Shown here: in pieces, positions 7,503-21,834 of the stretch
Numbering within the stretch: position 1 is the first letter of the stretch
How the letters are laid out: every line of letters starts with the position of its first letter
From: Agromyces sp. S2-1-8
GTDB lineage: Bacteria; Actinomycetota; Actinomycetes; Actinomycetales; Microbacteriaceae
DNA: 64,000 nucleotides
Direction: 5' to 3'
Assembly: GCF_021129215.1 (NCBI RefSeq)
Contig: NZ_JAJOLP010000001.1
Coordinates: 186,001 to 250,000 of the forward strand
Made by a program: the position numbers and the translations under genes
The notes under the pieces: generated by a model
Told to the model about the DNA's origin: nothing
The model's database searches: none
What the model saw: only the letters and a program-made list of their open reading frames with translations

Positions 7503-8441
7503 CTAGAAGTGCCACGGGTACGGCCCCCAGTCGGGGTCGCGCTTCTCGAGGAACGCGTCGCGGCCCTCGACCGCTTCATCCGTTCCGTAGGCGAGCCGGG
7601 TCGCCTCACCGGCGAAGACCTGCTGGCCGACCATGCCGTCGTCGACCGCGTTGAACGCGAACTTCAGCATGCGGATCGCCGTCGGCGACTTCGTGAGGAT
7701 CGTGCGCGCCATCGCGATCGCCTCGCGCTCGAGCTCGGCGTGCGGCACGACCCGGTTCACGGCGCCCATCTCGTAGGCGCGGTCGGCCGAGTACTCCTCG
7801 GCGAGGAAGAAGACCTCGCGCGCGAACTTCTGACCGGTCTGGCGGGCGAAGTACGCCGAGCCGTAACCGGCATCGAAGGAACCCACGTCGGCATCGGTCT
7901 GCTTGAAGCGCCCGTGCTCGCGCGATGCGATCGTGAGGTCGCAGACCACGTGGAGCGAGTGCCCGCCACCGGCCGCCCAGCCGGGCACGACCGCGACGAC
8001 GACCTTCGGCATGAAGCGGATGAGCCGCTGCACCTCGAGGATGTGCAGGCGGCCGACCGCCGCGTGCCCGTGCGGGTCGGCGGTGCCGCCCGCACCGTCG
8101 ACGATCGCGGTCTCGGCGTCGGAGTACTTGTAGCCGTCGCGTCCGCGGATGCGCTGGTCGCCGCCCGAGCAGAACGCCCAGCCGCCGTCCTTCGGGCTCG
8201 GGCCGTTGCCCGTGAGCAGCACGACGCCGATGCGCGGGTTCGTGCGGGCGTCCTCGAGGGCGCGGTACAGCTCGTCGACCGTGTGCGGGCGGAACGCGTT
8301 GCGCACCTCGGGCCGGTCGAACGCGATGCGCGCGATGCGGCCGTCGAGCGAGTGGTGGTAGGTGATGTCGGTGAACGACGCCCCGACCGGAGCCTCGGCC
8401 CACTCGCCCGGATCGAACAGTTCGGAGACCTCGGCGCTCAT
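7503..8441 (-). CDS. menB: MenB, 1,4-dihydroxy-2-naphthoyl-CoA synthase
   Basis: This crotonase-fold enzyme performs the Dieckmann-type ring closure of o-succinylbenzoyl-CoA to DHNA-CoA. It has 312 residues. Typical MenB segments are ITYHHSLDGRIARIAFDRPE, FCSGGDQRIRGRDGYKY, VVPGWAAGGGHSLHVVCDLT (oxyanion hole), DVGSFDAGYGSAYFARQTG with the catalytic Asp/Tyr region, and the C-terminal PDWGPYPWHF. It is the first gene of menB-menE. The ATG is 7 nt after a TAGGCT -10 box, so the message is probably leaderless. Confidence 0.97.
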   Translation of the reverse strand: MSAEVSELFDPGEWAEAPVGASFTDITYHHSLDGRIARIAFDRPEVRNAFRPHTVDELYRALEDARTNPRIGVVLLTGNGPSPKDGGWAFCSGGDQRIRGRDGYKYSDAETAIVDGAGGTADPHGHAAVGRLHILEVQRLIRFMPKVVVAVVPGWAAGGGHSLHVVCDLTIASREHGRFKQTDADVGSFDAGYGSAYFARQTGQKFAREVFFLAEEYSADRAYEMGAVNRVVPHAELEREAIAMARTILTKSPTAIRMLKFAFNAVDDGMVGQQVFAGEATRLAYGTDEAVEGRDAFLEKRDPDWGPYPWHF

Positions 8442-8448
8442 GCACCCA

Positions 8449-8454
8449 AGCCTA
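8449..8454 (-). promoter_or_regulatory. Leaderless -10 box, menB-menE
   Basis: Minus-strand TAGGCT lies 7 nt before the menB ATG. Confidence 0.6.
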
Positions 8455-8543
8455 TTGCGGCGCCCGCCGGCGGGCGGGCCGGCCCGCGAGGCGCTGCCGC
8501 GCGAGGGCTGCCGGCCGCAGCGGGCCGCCGCAGTCGCGCGGTC

Positions 8544-8753
8544 TCAGACGCCGGTGCCCGTCGCCCCGGCGAGCATGCCGCTCACGAGCGCATACGCCGC
8601 CGTGCCCACGGTGAGGACACCCCACGTCAGCGGGATCGCCGCCGCGATGACGACGAGGATGCCGCCGACGCCGATCGCGATGTCGCGCCCGGTCGACTCG
8701 GCGCGCACCTCGGTCGCCTCGAGTCCGAACTCGTCGATTCCGTCAGCGCCCAT
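8544..8753 (-). CDS. Small two-helix membrane protein, unknown
   Basis: This 69-residue protein has an acidic N-terminus and two hydrophobic segments (about residues 27-41, AIGVGGILVVIAAAI, and 45-62, WGVLTVGTAAYALVSGML). No family is recognised. The ATG at 8753 is preferred over an in-frame GTG at 8762, because minus-strand TAGGGT ends 7 nt before the ATG. It lies between menB and menC and is divergent from menC with a 55-bp gap. No function is proposed. Confidence 0.7.
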   Translation of the reverse strand: MGADGIDEFGLEATEVRAESTGRDIAIGVGGILVVIAAAIPLTWGVLTVGTAAYALVSGMLAGATGTGV

Positions 8754-8760
8754 GCGTCCC

Positions 8761-8766
8761 ACCCTA
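8761..8766 (-). promoter_or_regulatory. Leaderless -10 box for the small membrane protein
   Basis: Minus-strand TAGGGT, 7 nt, then ATG. It lies in the 55-bp gap shared with the divergent menC gene, which has its own weak box GAGACT at 8797-8802, 6 nt before ATG. Confidence 0.45.
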
Positions 8767-8808
8767 TTCCCCTGTTCGCGTCAGTCCACCGGATGCGAGA
8801 CTTGGCTC

Positions 8809-9858
8809 ATGCCGTCCGCCGAACGTCCCGCCGCCCCCGCAGCACTCCCGGCGCTCCCCTCGCTCCCCTCGCTCGACGAGCTGCTCGCCACCGCGCGCGT
8901 CGTCGCACTGCCGCTCGTGACGCGCTTCCGCGGCATCGACGTGCGCGAGGCGATGCTCGTCGAGGGGCCCGAGGGCTGGACCGAGTTCAGCCCGTTCGCC
9001 GAGTACGACGACGACGAGGCATCTGCCTGGCTGGCCGCCGCGATCGACTACGGCTGGAACGCTCCGCCGCCCGCCCTGCGCGACCGCATCCCCGTGAACG
9101 CGACAGTGCCCGCCGTCGATCCCGACAGCGTGCCCGCCGTGCTCGCCCGCTTCGCCGGGTGCCGCACCGCGAAGGTGAAGGTCGCGGGCTCCGACCAGAC
9201 GCTCGCGCAGGACGTGGCGCGGGTGCGCGCCGTGCGCGAGGCGCTCGGCCCCGAGGGCCGGGTGCGCGTCGACGCGAACGGCGGCTGGAACGTCGACGAG
9301 GCCGAGCACGCCATCCATGCGCTCGCGCCGTTCGACCTCGAGTACGTCGAGCAGCCGTGCGCGACGGTCGAGGAGCTTGCCGAGATCCGTCGGCGCACGA
9401 AGTACATGGGCATTCCGATCGCGGCCGATGAGAGCGTGCGGCGCGCCGACGACCCGCTCGCGGTCGCCCAGGCGGGCGCCGCCGACCTGCTCGTGATCAA
9501 GGCGCAGCCGCTCGGCGGCATCCGCCGCGCGCTCGCCATCGTGGCCGAGGCCGGCCTGCCGGTCGTCGTGTCGAGCGCGCTCGACACGAGCGTCGGCCTC
9601 GCGATGGGCGCGCAGCTGGCCGCGTCGGTGCCGTCGCTCGAGTTCGACTGCGGGCTCGGCACGGCGTCGTTGCTGGCGGCGGATGTCTCGGCGTCGCCGC
9701 TCCTCGCCGAGGGCGGGTCGATCGCGGTCCGGCGGGTCGTGCCCGACCCCGGGCTGCTCGACCGCTACGCGGCCTCCGAAGAACGGGCCGACTGGTGGAT
9801 GGAGCGCGTCGGCCGATGCCACGAGGTGCTCTCTCGCGCCCACGCCGCCGGAGCGTGA
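8809..9858 (+). CDS. menC: MenC, o-succinylbenzoate synthase
   Basis: This enolase-superfamily enzyme dehydrates SHCHC to o-succinylbenzoate. It has 349 residues. The visible active-site elements are the KxK lysines in TAKVKVAG, the metal ligands in VRVDANGGWN, DLEYVEQPC and IAADESVRR, and the second base lysine in LLVIKAQPLGG. An N-terminal Ala/Pro/Leu-rich stretch of about 25 residues precedes the capping domain. The ATG lies 6 nt after GAGACT. Its stop is 15 bp from that of the convergent merR gene. Confidence 0.95.
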   Translation: MPSAERPAAPAALPALPSLPSLDELLATARVVALPLVTRFRGIDVREAMLVEGPEGWTEFSPFAEYDDDEASAWLAAAIDYGWNAPPPALRDRIPVNATVPAVDPDSVPAVLARFAGCRTAKVKVAGSDQTLAQDVARVRAVREALGPEGRVRVDANGGWNVDEAEHAIHALAPFDLEYVEQPCATVEELAEIRRRTKYMGIPIAADESVRRADDPLAVAQAGAADLLVIKAQPLGGIRRALAIVAEAGLPVVVSSALDTSVGLAMGAQLAASVPSLEFDCGLGTASLLAADVSASPLLAEGGSIAVRRVVPDPGLLDRYAASEERADWWMERVGRCHEVLSRAHAAGA

Positions 9859-9873
9859 GGCCGGGGGGCGCGA

Positions 9874-10236
9874 TCAGCCCGTGATCGTCGCGCGGTCGAG
9901 GTACGCGGTGATCGCGTCGCGGTTCTTCGTGAGGCAGCCGATGCGCTGTTCGAGCTGTGCACGGCGTTCGGCGAGCGACTCGGCGAGCGCGCGCTGGATG
10001 ACCGGCGTCTCGGGATCGGCCACGCTCGCGAGGCACGGGATCATGTCGAGGATCACCGCGGTCGGGATGCCGGCGTCGATGAGGTCGCGCACCTGCCCGA
10101 CCCGCTCGACGGCGCCGTCGGGGTAGTCGCGGTACCCGTTGCTCTCACGCGTCGACGAGATGAGTCCCTGGGCCTCGTAGTAGCGCAGCAGCCGGGTCGA
10201 CACCCCGGTCTGCGAGGCGAGTTCACCGATGCGCAT
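9874..10236 (-). CDS. MerR family transcriptional regulator
   Basis: This 120-residue protein begins MRIGELASQTGVSTRLLRYYEAQGL-like (classic MerR helix-turn-helix), continues with ESNGYRDYPDGAVERVGQVR, and has a C-terminal coiled coil (about residues 75-115). A single Cys occurs in the DMIPCLAS segment and another near residue 101, so this is not the metal-binding pattern of mercury, copper or zinc sensors. It is divergent from an MFS pump with a 59-bp gap holding a near-perfect palindrome. It is probably a drug- or metabolite-responsive activator/repressor of that pump. Confidence 0.9.
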   Translation of the reverse strand: MRIGELASQTGVSTRLLRYYEAQGLISSTRESNGYRDYPDGAVERVGQVRDLIDAGIPTAVILDMIPCLASVADPETPVIQRALAESLAERRAQLEQRIGCLTKNRDAITAYLDRATITG

Positions 10237-10256
10237 GACGCCTCCAAGAAGTCGAC

Positions 10257-10289
10257 TTGACCTTAACACTAGTGTCAAGGTTCGACACT
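10257..10289 (+). promoter_or_regulatory. MerR-type operator/promoter for the MFS gene
   Basis: CCTTAACACTAGTGTCAAGG (10261-10280) is a 20-bp palindrome with a single mismatched pair. It lies between TTGACC (10257-10262, possible -35) and GACACT (10284-10289, possible -10, 6 nt before ATG). The over-long spacer (about 21 bp) centred on the palindrome is the MerR-activated arrangement. Confidence 0.65.
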
Positions 10290-10295
10290 TGCGGC

Positions 10296-11498
10296 ATGGC
10301 TTCTCCGATCACCGCTCCCGCACCCGTCGTCGACGCGCCGTCGCGCACGCGACTCCCCTACAACGGCCTGCTCGCCCTGGCCGCGATCGTGTTCGTCGGC
10401 GTCGTCACCGAGATCATGCCGGCCGGCCTCCTGCCGCAGATGAGCGCCGACCTCGGCGTCACCGAGGCGCAGATCGGATGGCTCGTCGCCGCGTACGCCG
10501 TGACGACGGCCGTGACGGCCATCCCGCTCACCGCGCTGACCCGAGCCGTGCCGCGAAAGCGACTGCTGCTCGCCCTGGTGGTCGGCTTCGCGCTCGTCAG
10601 CGGCGTGACCGCGATCGCCGGCGACTACACGACCATACTCGTGGCGCGCACGATCGGCGGAATGCTCGCCGGACTCCTCTGGGCGATCGCGGCCGGCTAC
10701 GCGATGCGCATGGTCGAGCCCGAGCACTCGGGCCGAGCACTCTCGATCGCCATGGTCGGCACGCCGCTCGCCTTCGCCTTCGGCCTCCCGATCGCCACGA
10801 CCCTCGGCGCGGCGCTCGGCTGGCGCTCGGCGTTCGCCGTGCTCGCGGGCCTCGCGCTCGTGCTCGCCGCGTGGGCCGCGCTCGCGCTGCCCGGGTTCCC
10901 CGGCGAGAAGGCGGGCTCGCGTCCGCGGCTCGGCACCGTGCTGCGTCTGCCGGGCCTTGTCGCCGTGCTGGCGACGACCGCCGCATTCGTGCTCGCGCAC
11001 AACGTCGCGTACACCTACATCGCGCCGCTCACGGTGCCGTCGGGCCTCGACGGACACCTCGACATCGTGCTGCTCGTGTTCGGCGTCTTCGCCGTCGCGG
11101 GCGTCCTCGTCTCGGGCGCGCTGGTCGACCGGCACCTGCGCGCGATGGTGCTGATCGCCGCGGTCGCACTCGGTGCGGCGATGATCGCCATCGGATGCCT
11201 CGCGGCGCAGCCGATCGCCGTGTACGCCGCGGTCGCGCTCTGGGGCATCGCCTACGGCGGAGCACCGACCCTGCTGCAGTCCGCGCCCGCGCGCATCGCC
11301 GGCAGCGCCGCCGATGTCGCCCAGTCGATGGTCGTCGCGACCTGGAACGGCTCGATCGCCGCCGGCGCCTTCATCGGCGGGATCGTGCTCGAGGCCGCCG
11401 GGGTCGCCGCCCTGCCCTGGGTCGCCCTCGTGCTCGTCGCCGTCGCGGCGCTCATCGCGTCGACCTCGCGTGCCGCCTTCGCCCCGCTCCGACACTGA
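10296..11498 (+). CDS. DHA1-type MFS transporter (efflux)
   Basis: This 400-residue protein has 12 predicted helices and resembles the sugar/arabinose or drug efflux (YdhP/NepI-like) group. Segments include VGVVTEIMPAGLLPQMSADLGV in helix 1, IGWLVAAYAVTTAVTAIPL and a motif A-like LTRAVPRKRLL. A charged linker after helix 6 (GFPGEKAGSRPRLG) is typical. It is divergent from merR. The stop codon lies inside a strong terminator hairpin. The substrate is unknown. Confidence 0.88.
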   Translation: MASPITAPAPVVDAPSRTRLPYNGLLALAAIVFVGVVTEIMPAGLLPQMSADLGVTEAQIGWLVAAYAVTTAVTAIPLTALTRAVPRKRLLLALVVGFALVSGVTAIAGDYTTILVARTIGGMLAGLLWAIAAGYAMRMVEPEHSGRALSIAMVGTPLAFAFGLPIATTLGAALGWRSAFAVLAGLALVLAAWAALALPGFPGEKAGSRPRLGTVLRLPGLVAVLATTAAFVLAHNVAYTYIAPLTVPSGLDGHLDIVLLVFGVFAVAGVLVSGALVDRHLRAMVLIAAVALGAAMIAIGCLAAQPIAVYAAVALWGIAYGGAPTLLQSAPARIAGSAADVAQSMVVATWNGSIAAGAFIGGIVLEAAGVAALPWVALVLVAVAALIASTSRAAFAPLRH

Positions 11499-11523
11499 GT
11501 CGCGCTGCGACTCAGTGTCGGAG
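11487..11523 (+). terminator. Perfect 17-bp hairpin overlapping the MFS stop
   Basis: CTCCGACACTGAGTCGC, a 3-nt loop and its exact complement form a stem whose left arm contains the TGA at 11496-11498. There is no T tract, as is common for actinobacterial terminators. Confidence 0.75.
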
Positions 11524-11545
11524 GAGCGCGAACGCAACAGGAATC

Positions 11546-11584
11546 GGTCTCGACACGTTGCTTCGCGCCTCCTCGATCGACGGG
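11546..11584. repeat. Dispersed repeat copy, intergenic
   Basis: It starts CGGTCTCGACACGTTGCTTC and ends CCTCCTCGATCGACGGG, a degenerate member of the GGTCTCGATACGC...CTCGACC family. The remaining 11585-11760 shows no gene. Confidence 0.6.
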
Positions 11585-11770
11585 CTCGGCGCGCGCTCGA
11601 GTCATCATCGGCACCGGTCGAGTCCCCCCGGATTGGGGTGCAGCCTCCGGGCCGAGAACGCTTCGTCTCAGTGCGGGCACCGATGCCACCGACGGCCCCA
11701 CCGGCGACGGTGGAGACCGTGCGTGCGCACTGCGCGTCGCACGACCCGATTTCCACCCGAAGGAGACCAG

Positions 11771-12187
11771 ATGTTCAAGAAGACCATGACCACGATCGGG
11801 GCGGGCGTCGCGCTCGCCGCGGCGGGCGTGCTCGCGAGCGGCACTGCCGCCTTCGCGCACGAGTGCTTCAACCCGAACCGCTCGGAGCAGGGCAACGCGG
11901 GCGCCTCGCACTCGCAGGCCTGGCTGACCGTGCACATCGACGAACTCACCGCCGGACTGCCCGAGGCCGATGCCGAGTGCGTGCTCGACGCGTACGCCGC
12001 CACCGGCGCGCCGACGTCGTTCACGATCATGGTGAAGGGCGCGGTCGGCCAGGACGGCACGATCGCCTCGAACAACCCGCACCCCGAGAAGGCGGGCGAC
12101 GGGTCGGGCATCGACGAGATCTTCGCCGCGCACGGCGCCGACATCGTCGGCAGCTTCGAGGAGTGCGGCGTCCCGATGCCGTTCTGA
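11771..12187 (+). CDS. Small secreted protein, unknown
   Basis: This 138-residue protein has a clear Sec signal peptide (MFKKTMTTIGAG, then a hydrophobic core to about residue 24, then GTAAFA before HECF) and a mature part of about 108 residues with three cysteines. Segments such as AWLTVHIDELTAGLPEADAE and FEECGVPMPF match no family I can name. AAGGAG sits 8 nt before ATG. It stands alone with a strong terminator behind it. It is probably extracellular; no function is proposed. Confidence 0.75.
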   Translation: MFKKTMTTIGAGVALAAAGVLASGTAAFAHECFNPNRSEQGNAGASHSQAWLTVHIDELTAGLPEADAECVLDAYAATGAPTSFTIMVKGAVGQDGTIASNNPHPEKAGDGSGIDEIFAAHGADIVGSFEECGVPMPF

Positions 12188-12206
12188 CGCGCGTGCCTCA
12201 TCCAGG

Positions 12207-12249
12207 CGGCTACGCCTCCGGTGCGTGTGGCGCACCGGAGGCGTAGCCG
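12207..12249. terminator. Bidirectional terminator between the secreted protein gene and pulA
   Basis: A perfect 19-bp stem (CGGCTACGCCTCCGGTGCG and its complement) with a 5-nt loop TGTGG lies between two convergent genes, 20 nt after one stop and 27 nt before the other. Confidence 0.85.
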
Positions 12250-12275
12250 TTCGAGCTATGCGACCGGCGGAGCGA

Positions 12276-18368
<6,093 letters not shown>

Positions 18369-18443
18369 CCTTGACTCCCGATTCCCGGCACGACTCCGTG
18401 CCACCGACACTGCTCGCGAAGGTAGCAGCGCCGCGCACGTTAA

Positions 18444-18457
18444 TGCAAGCGTTTACA
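18444..18457. promoter_or_regulatory. LacI-family (MalR/CcpA-like) operator upstream of pulA
   Basis: TGCAAGCGTTTACA is a LacI-family palindrome with a central CG and the TGNAANCGNTTNCA pattern. It is centred about 80 bp upstream of the amylase-pullulanase ATG. Maltodextrin- or glucose-responsive repression is inferred; no LacI gene lies in the window. Confidence 0.65.
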
Positions 18458-18532
18458 CCATGGATGCCTCAGCGTGACGCGATCGTTGGATTCATGCTGC
18501 TCTCAGTCGTGCAAGCGCTGCCAAGATCGGTC

Positions 18533-18575
18533 GGTTTCGAGTCGCGTCGGCGCTCCGCGTCGACGCGACTCGACC
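18533..18575. repeat. Dispersed repeat copy with internal hairpin
   Basis: It starts GGTTTCGAGTCGCGTCGGCG and ends GACGCGACTCGACC. GAGTCGCGTCG and CGACGCGACTC pair across a 10-nt loop, so it may also terminate the small gene to its right. 18458-18632 holds nothing else recognisable. Confidence 0.6.
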
Positions 18576-18632
18576 AGCGGGGGCCGCTCCGCGTCGGTAT
18601 GCTCGACCGGCGGGTGGCGTTGGCGAAGGCCG

Positions 18633-18860
18633 TCAGAGCAGGCGCGCGTACGCGCCCGCGCGGAACTGCTCCTCACGCAGCCGCCGCGCGTCCTGCCGCA
18701 GCTGGTGCCGGCGCGCGAGCTCCTCGCGGTCGAGCGGTTGCGCGGCGGGGCGCCGGTCTCCGATGCGGATTGCAGCGAGTGCGCGCGTCATCCATCCGGA
18801 CAAGCCCGAGCGGCGCGGGCGGAGTGCCGTGGATGCTGATGCGGCGAGTGCCGTGTTCAT
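18633..18860 (-). CDS. Small basic protein, unknown
   Basis: This 75-residue protein is rich in Arg, Ala and Leu. An N-terminal amphipathic or weakly hydrophobic part (WMTRALAAIRIG) is followed by a charged helix, LDREELARRHQLRQDARRLR, likely a coiled coil. The ATG at 18860 is chosen because AGGGGATC precedes it by 4-10 nt; a longer frame has no such site. It lies downstream of the LAL regulator on the same strand. The family is not recognised and function is unknown. Confidence 0.55.
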   Translation of the reverse strand: MNTALAASASTALRPRRSGLSGWMTRALAAIRIGDRRPAAQPLDREELARRHQLRQDARRLREEQFRAGAYARLL

Positions 18861-18946
18861 GGTGATCCCCTGTCGTTGCCGGTTCCCGCCTTCGCGGGCC
18901 GTGAGACCATCCCACCGCGATGCGATCGTCGGGGAATCGGCAAGCA

Positions 18947-18980
18947 CTACCGAGATCACCGGTAGGCGCTACCGAGATCA
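18947..18980. repeat. Direct repeat CTACCGAGATCA, 22-bp period
   Basis: CTACCGAGATCA occurs at 18947-18958 and 18969-18980, two DNA turns apart and overlapping the 3' end of the LAL gene. The layout suits a regulator site for the small gene at 18860, but that is speculative. Confidence 0.35.
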
Positions 18981-21560
18981 TTCCGACAGCAGATTCCGCT
19001 CCTCCGCGATGCGCACGGCGTCCTGCCGGGACGCGACGCCGAGCTTCGCGAGCACGGCGGCGACGTGGCTGTCGACCGTGCGCACCGACACCACGAGGCG
19101 GTCGGCGATCTCGGCGTTCGTGAGTCCCTCCGCGAGAAGCCGGAGCACCCCGAGCTGCCGCTCGGTGAGTCCCTCCGGGTTGGCGCGGGTGAGGCTCGAC
19201 GGCCCGCGCGGGATGCTCCGGGCGCCCCGGTCCCGGAGCTCCGCCCTGACCCGCCGGGCGAGCGGCACGGCGCCGATGCGATCGAGGACGGCGATCGCCT
19301 CGATGAGATCCGCCTCGTCGGGGCTCTCGGCGAGTGCGGCCGCCTCGTGGTACGGCGCACCCGCCGCTCGCCACAGCTCGGCGGCGCGACGCCACTCGCC
19401 GCGCGCCTGCACGGCGAAGGGATGCGGATCGTCGTCGCCCACCTCGACCTCGTCGCCCGCCCGCCGCAGCAGGTACGCCAGTTCGGCGTGCAGTGCGCGG
19501 GCCTCACGGCGCTCGGCCTCGCCGAACTCGGGGCGGGCGATCGTGCGCGCCGCGTCGGCGTCGCCGCGCAGCAGCGCGGCTTCGGCCCTGGCGGCGGCCA
19601 CAGGGCCGCGCCGCTGCAGCTCGCCGAGCTCCACGGCGAGGTGGTGCGCCTCGTCGAGCAGCTCGCCGGCGCCGTCGTCACCGCGTCGGAGGCGCACGGT
19701 GCCGGCCACCGTGAGGGCGACGCAACGGGCGTGCGGCATGTCGGGTGGCGGCTCGACGAGCGCCAGGGCGTCGTCCCAGCGAGCCCGGGCGAGGTCGAGT
19801 CTCGCCTGTTCCATGCGCTGGTAGGTCGCGAAGCCGATGAACTCCGATCGCTCGGTCAGGTCGAGCGCCCGGGCGAGGTGCTGCTCGGCCTCGTCGAGCC
19901 GGTACTGGTCGAGCAGCGCCCAGACCAGGTTCACGAACGCGCGCGCCGCGTCTTCGATGTCGTCGATCGACAGCGCCGCATCGGCGGCCTCGAGCAGTTC
20001 GCCGACGCCCTCCTCGAGGCCGATGAAGAGCAACCCGGTGCCGTGGTTGTTGAGGGCATGCGACAGCACCCGCCGGTCGCCCGTCTCGCGCGAGATCGCG
20101 ATCGCACGCGCGGCGAGGTCGAGGGCCCGGTGCGTGTCGTGGGCGAGCAGCGCGAGCTGCGCCTCGTTGCTGAGTGCCATCGCGTGAAGGCTCGGGTCGC
20201 CCGCCTCGGCGAGCACCGCGGAGGCCTCGCGGGCGGCGGCCTCGGCGTCGGATCGGTGACCGTCGAACCAGTCGAACCGGGAGAGCCACCGCAGGCTCGC
20301 CCCGAGCCTGCGGGCATCGCCGAGCTCACGACGGAGCGCGACCGCCCGCTTCTGCGCGGTCACCGCCGCACTCGCCGCCCCGATCGTGTACGACTCGATC
20401 GCGAGCTCCTCGTAGAGCTCGACGAGGTCGGCCGGGCGGTACCGATCGGAGTGGGCGAGCGCCGCACGGAAGTGCGCGGCCGACTGCCGATGCGCGCCCG
20501 AGGCCGCGGCATCGCGGGCCGCGCGCGGCGCCCACTCGACGAGCGCATCGACATCGCCCGCCGCAGCCGCGTGGTGCACGAGGCGCGCGGGATCGGCGAT
20601 CCCCACGTCGAGCAGCGCGACGAGCGCCGCGTGCTCGACCTCGATGCGACGCGACGCCGGCAGTCCGTCGACGACCGCCCGCCGGGTCAGTTCGTGGCGG
20701 AAGCGTACGCCGTCGGGGCGGACGTCGAGCAGGCCGCCCTCCTCCGCCGTGCGCAACGCACCTGCCGCGCCGGGCACGAGGCGGGCGAGCAGCACGGGAT
20801 CGACGGAGGACGGCACCACGGCCAGCTGCTCGACATGCTCCTGCGTCAGCGCGTCGAGCCGCCGCAGGCGACCGGTGACGGCGTCGACGACCGTCCGCGG
20901 CACGCCCGATTCGTCGGCCGACGCGACCACCTCGCGCACGAAGTAGGGGTTGCCGGCCGTCGTCTCGAACACGCGGTCGGCGTCGAGTCCGCTGCCGGCG
21001 ATGAGCTCGCCCACGGCGCCCGAGCTGAGCCGGCGGGGCGCGAGCCTCCCGACCCGGTCGCCGTGGCCGAGATCGCCGAGCAACCGGCCCAGCGGGTGGT
21101 CGCGTTCGATCTCGTCGCGATAGGTGATGACGAGCGCCGCGGGCAGGTCGTCGATGCGTCGCGCGAGGTAGCGCAGCGCATCGAGGGTCGCCTCGTCGGC
21201 CCAGTGCACGTCCTCGACGACGAGCACCGTGCCCGAGGCATCCGAGAGCTCGTCGCGGAGGGCGGCGAACACCTCTTCGCGCTCACCGGTGCGGAGCGCC
21301 TCGCCGAGTCGCGGGCCGACCGCGTGCTCGAGGTCGCGCAGCGGCCCGAGCGGCCGGGGTGTCGACATCGCGTCGCACGCGCCGAGCAGCACCCGCACGC
21401 CTCCGGGCGGATCAGCCCGGAGCGCGTTCACGAGACTCGACTTGCCGATGCCGGCCTCGCCGTGCAGCAGCACCACCCGGCCGTGCCCCATCGACGCGTC
21501 GCTCGCGGCGCCGCGCAGTTCGTCGAGTTCTCGATCCCGCTCGAGCAGGTCCCTGCCCAT
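18978..21560 (-). CDS. LAL-type LuxR family regulator with AAA ATPase domain
   Basis: This 860-residue, cytosolic, DNA-binding protein opens with an AAA_16 ATPase: LERDRELDELRG, then Walker A LLHGEAGIGKSSLV (about 32-45) and Walker B TVLVVEDVHWADEATL. A long TPR-like middle (about 330-780) follows. The C-terminal LuxR helix-turn-helix is LTERQLGVLRLLAEGLTN-AEIADRL-VSVRTVDSHVAAVLAKLG (about 805-848). It belongs to the large ATP-binding regulator class that includes MalT. It lies upstream of the amylase-pullulanase on the same strand, so a link to starch use is possible but unproven. No receiver domain is present. Confidence 0.9.
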   Translation of the reverse strand: MGRDLLERDRELDELRGAASDASMGHGRVVLLHGEAGIGKSSLVNALRADPPGGVRVLLGACDAMSTPRPLGPLRDLEHAVGPRLGEALRTGEREEVFAALRDELSDASGTVLVVEDVHWADEATLDALRYLARRIDDLPAALVITYRDEIERDHPLGRLLGDLGHGDRVGRLAPRRLSSGAVGELIAGSGLDADRVFETTAGNPYFVREVVASADESGVPRTVVDAVTGRLRRLDALTQEHVEQLAVVPSSVDPVLLARLVPGAAGALRTAEEGGLLDVRPDGVRFRHELTRRAVVDGLPASRRIEVEHAALVALLDVGIADPARLVHHAAAAGDVDALVEWAPRAARDAAASGAHRQSAAHFRAALAHSDRYRPADLVELYEELAIESYTIGAASAAVTAQKRAVALRRELGDARRLGASLRWLSRFDWFDGHRSDAEAAAREASAVLAEAGDPSLHAMALSNEAQLALLAHDTHRALDLAARAIAISRETGDRRVLSHALNNHGTGLLFIGLEEGVGELLEAADAALSIDDIEDAARAFVNLVWALLDQYRLDEAEQHLARALDLTERSEFIGFATYQRMEQARLDLARARWDDALALVEPPPDMPHARCVALTVAGTVRLRRGDDGAGELLDEAHHLAVELGELQRRGPVAAARAEAALLRGDADAARTIARPEFGEAERREARALHAELAYLLRRAGDEVEVGDDDPHPFAVQARGEWRRAAELWRAAGAPYHEAAALAESPDEADLIEAIAVLDRIGAVPLARRVRAELRDRGARSIPRGPSSLTRANPEGLTERQLGVLRLLAEGLTNAEIADRLVVSVRTVDSHVAAVLAKLGVASRQDAVRIAEERNLLSE

Positions 21561-21703
21561 GGGGTGATCGTGCCCGCAGGCGGCCGACTCCGCAACAGGG
21601 GCGGCCCTGACTCACCCCTGCCCGCCCCTCGAGCCCGAGCCCGAGCCCGCTCGCGCGGGTCCGCGCCACAGTCGCCCGCCGCCTGTCGCCCCTCTTCCTG
21701 CGC

Positions 21704-21759
21704 CGAGTTGCCGAAAAGCGCTGCTCGTGGCGCGATGAGCAGCGTTTTTCGGCAACTCG
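21704..21759. repeat. Palindromic intergenic repeat (GAGTYGCCGAAA family), near-perfect hairpin
   Basis: CGAGTTGCCGAAAAGCGCTG... (23 nt), a 10-nt loop and the reverse complement, with one mismatch that would pair as G-U in RNA. It lies between ccsB and the LAL gene, both on the minus strand, about 75 bp after the ccsB stop. A purine-rich stretch (21770-21833) adjoins it. Confidence 0.8.
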
Positions 21760-21834
21760 CCGCTGAGAGGGAGAGGCGGGGAGGGGCGGAGGGAGAGGCG
21801 GGGAGGGCGGAGGCGTTGAGGGGGGAGGCGGGGA

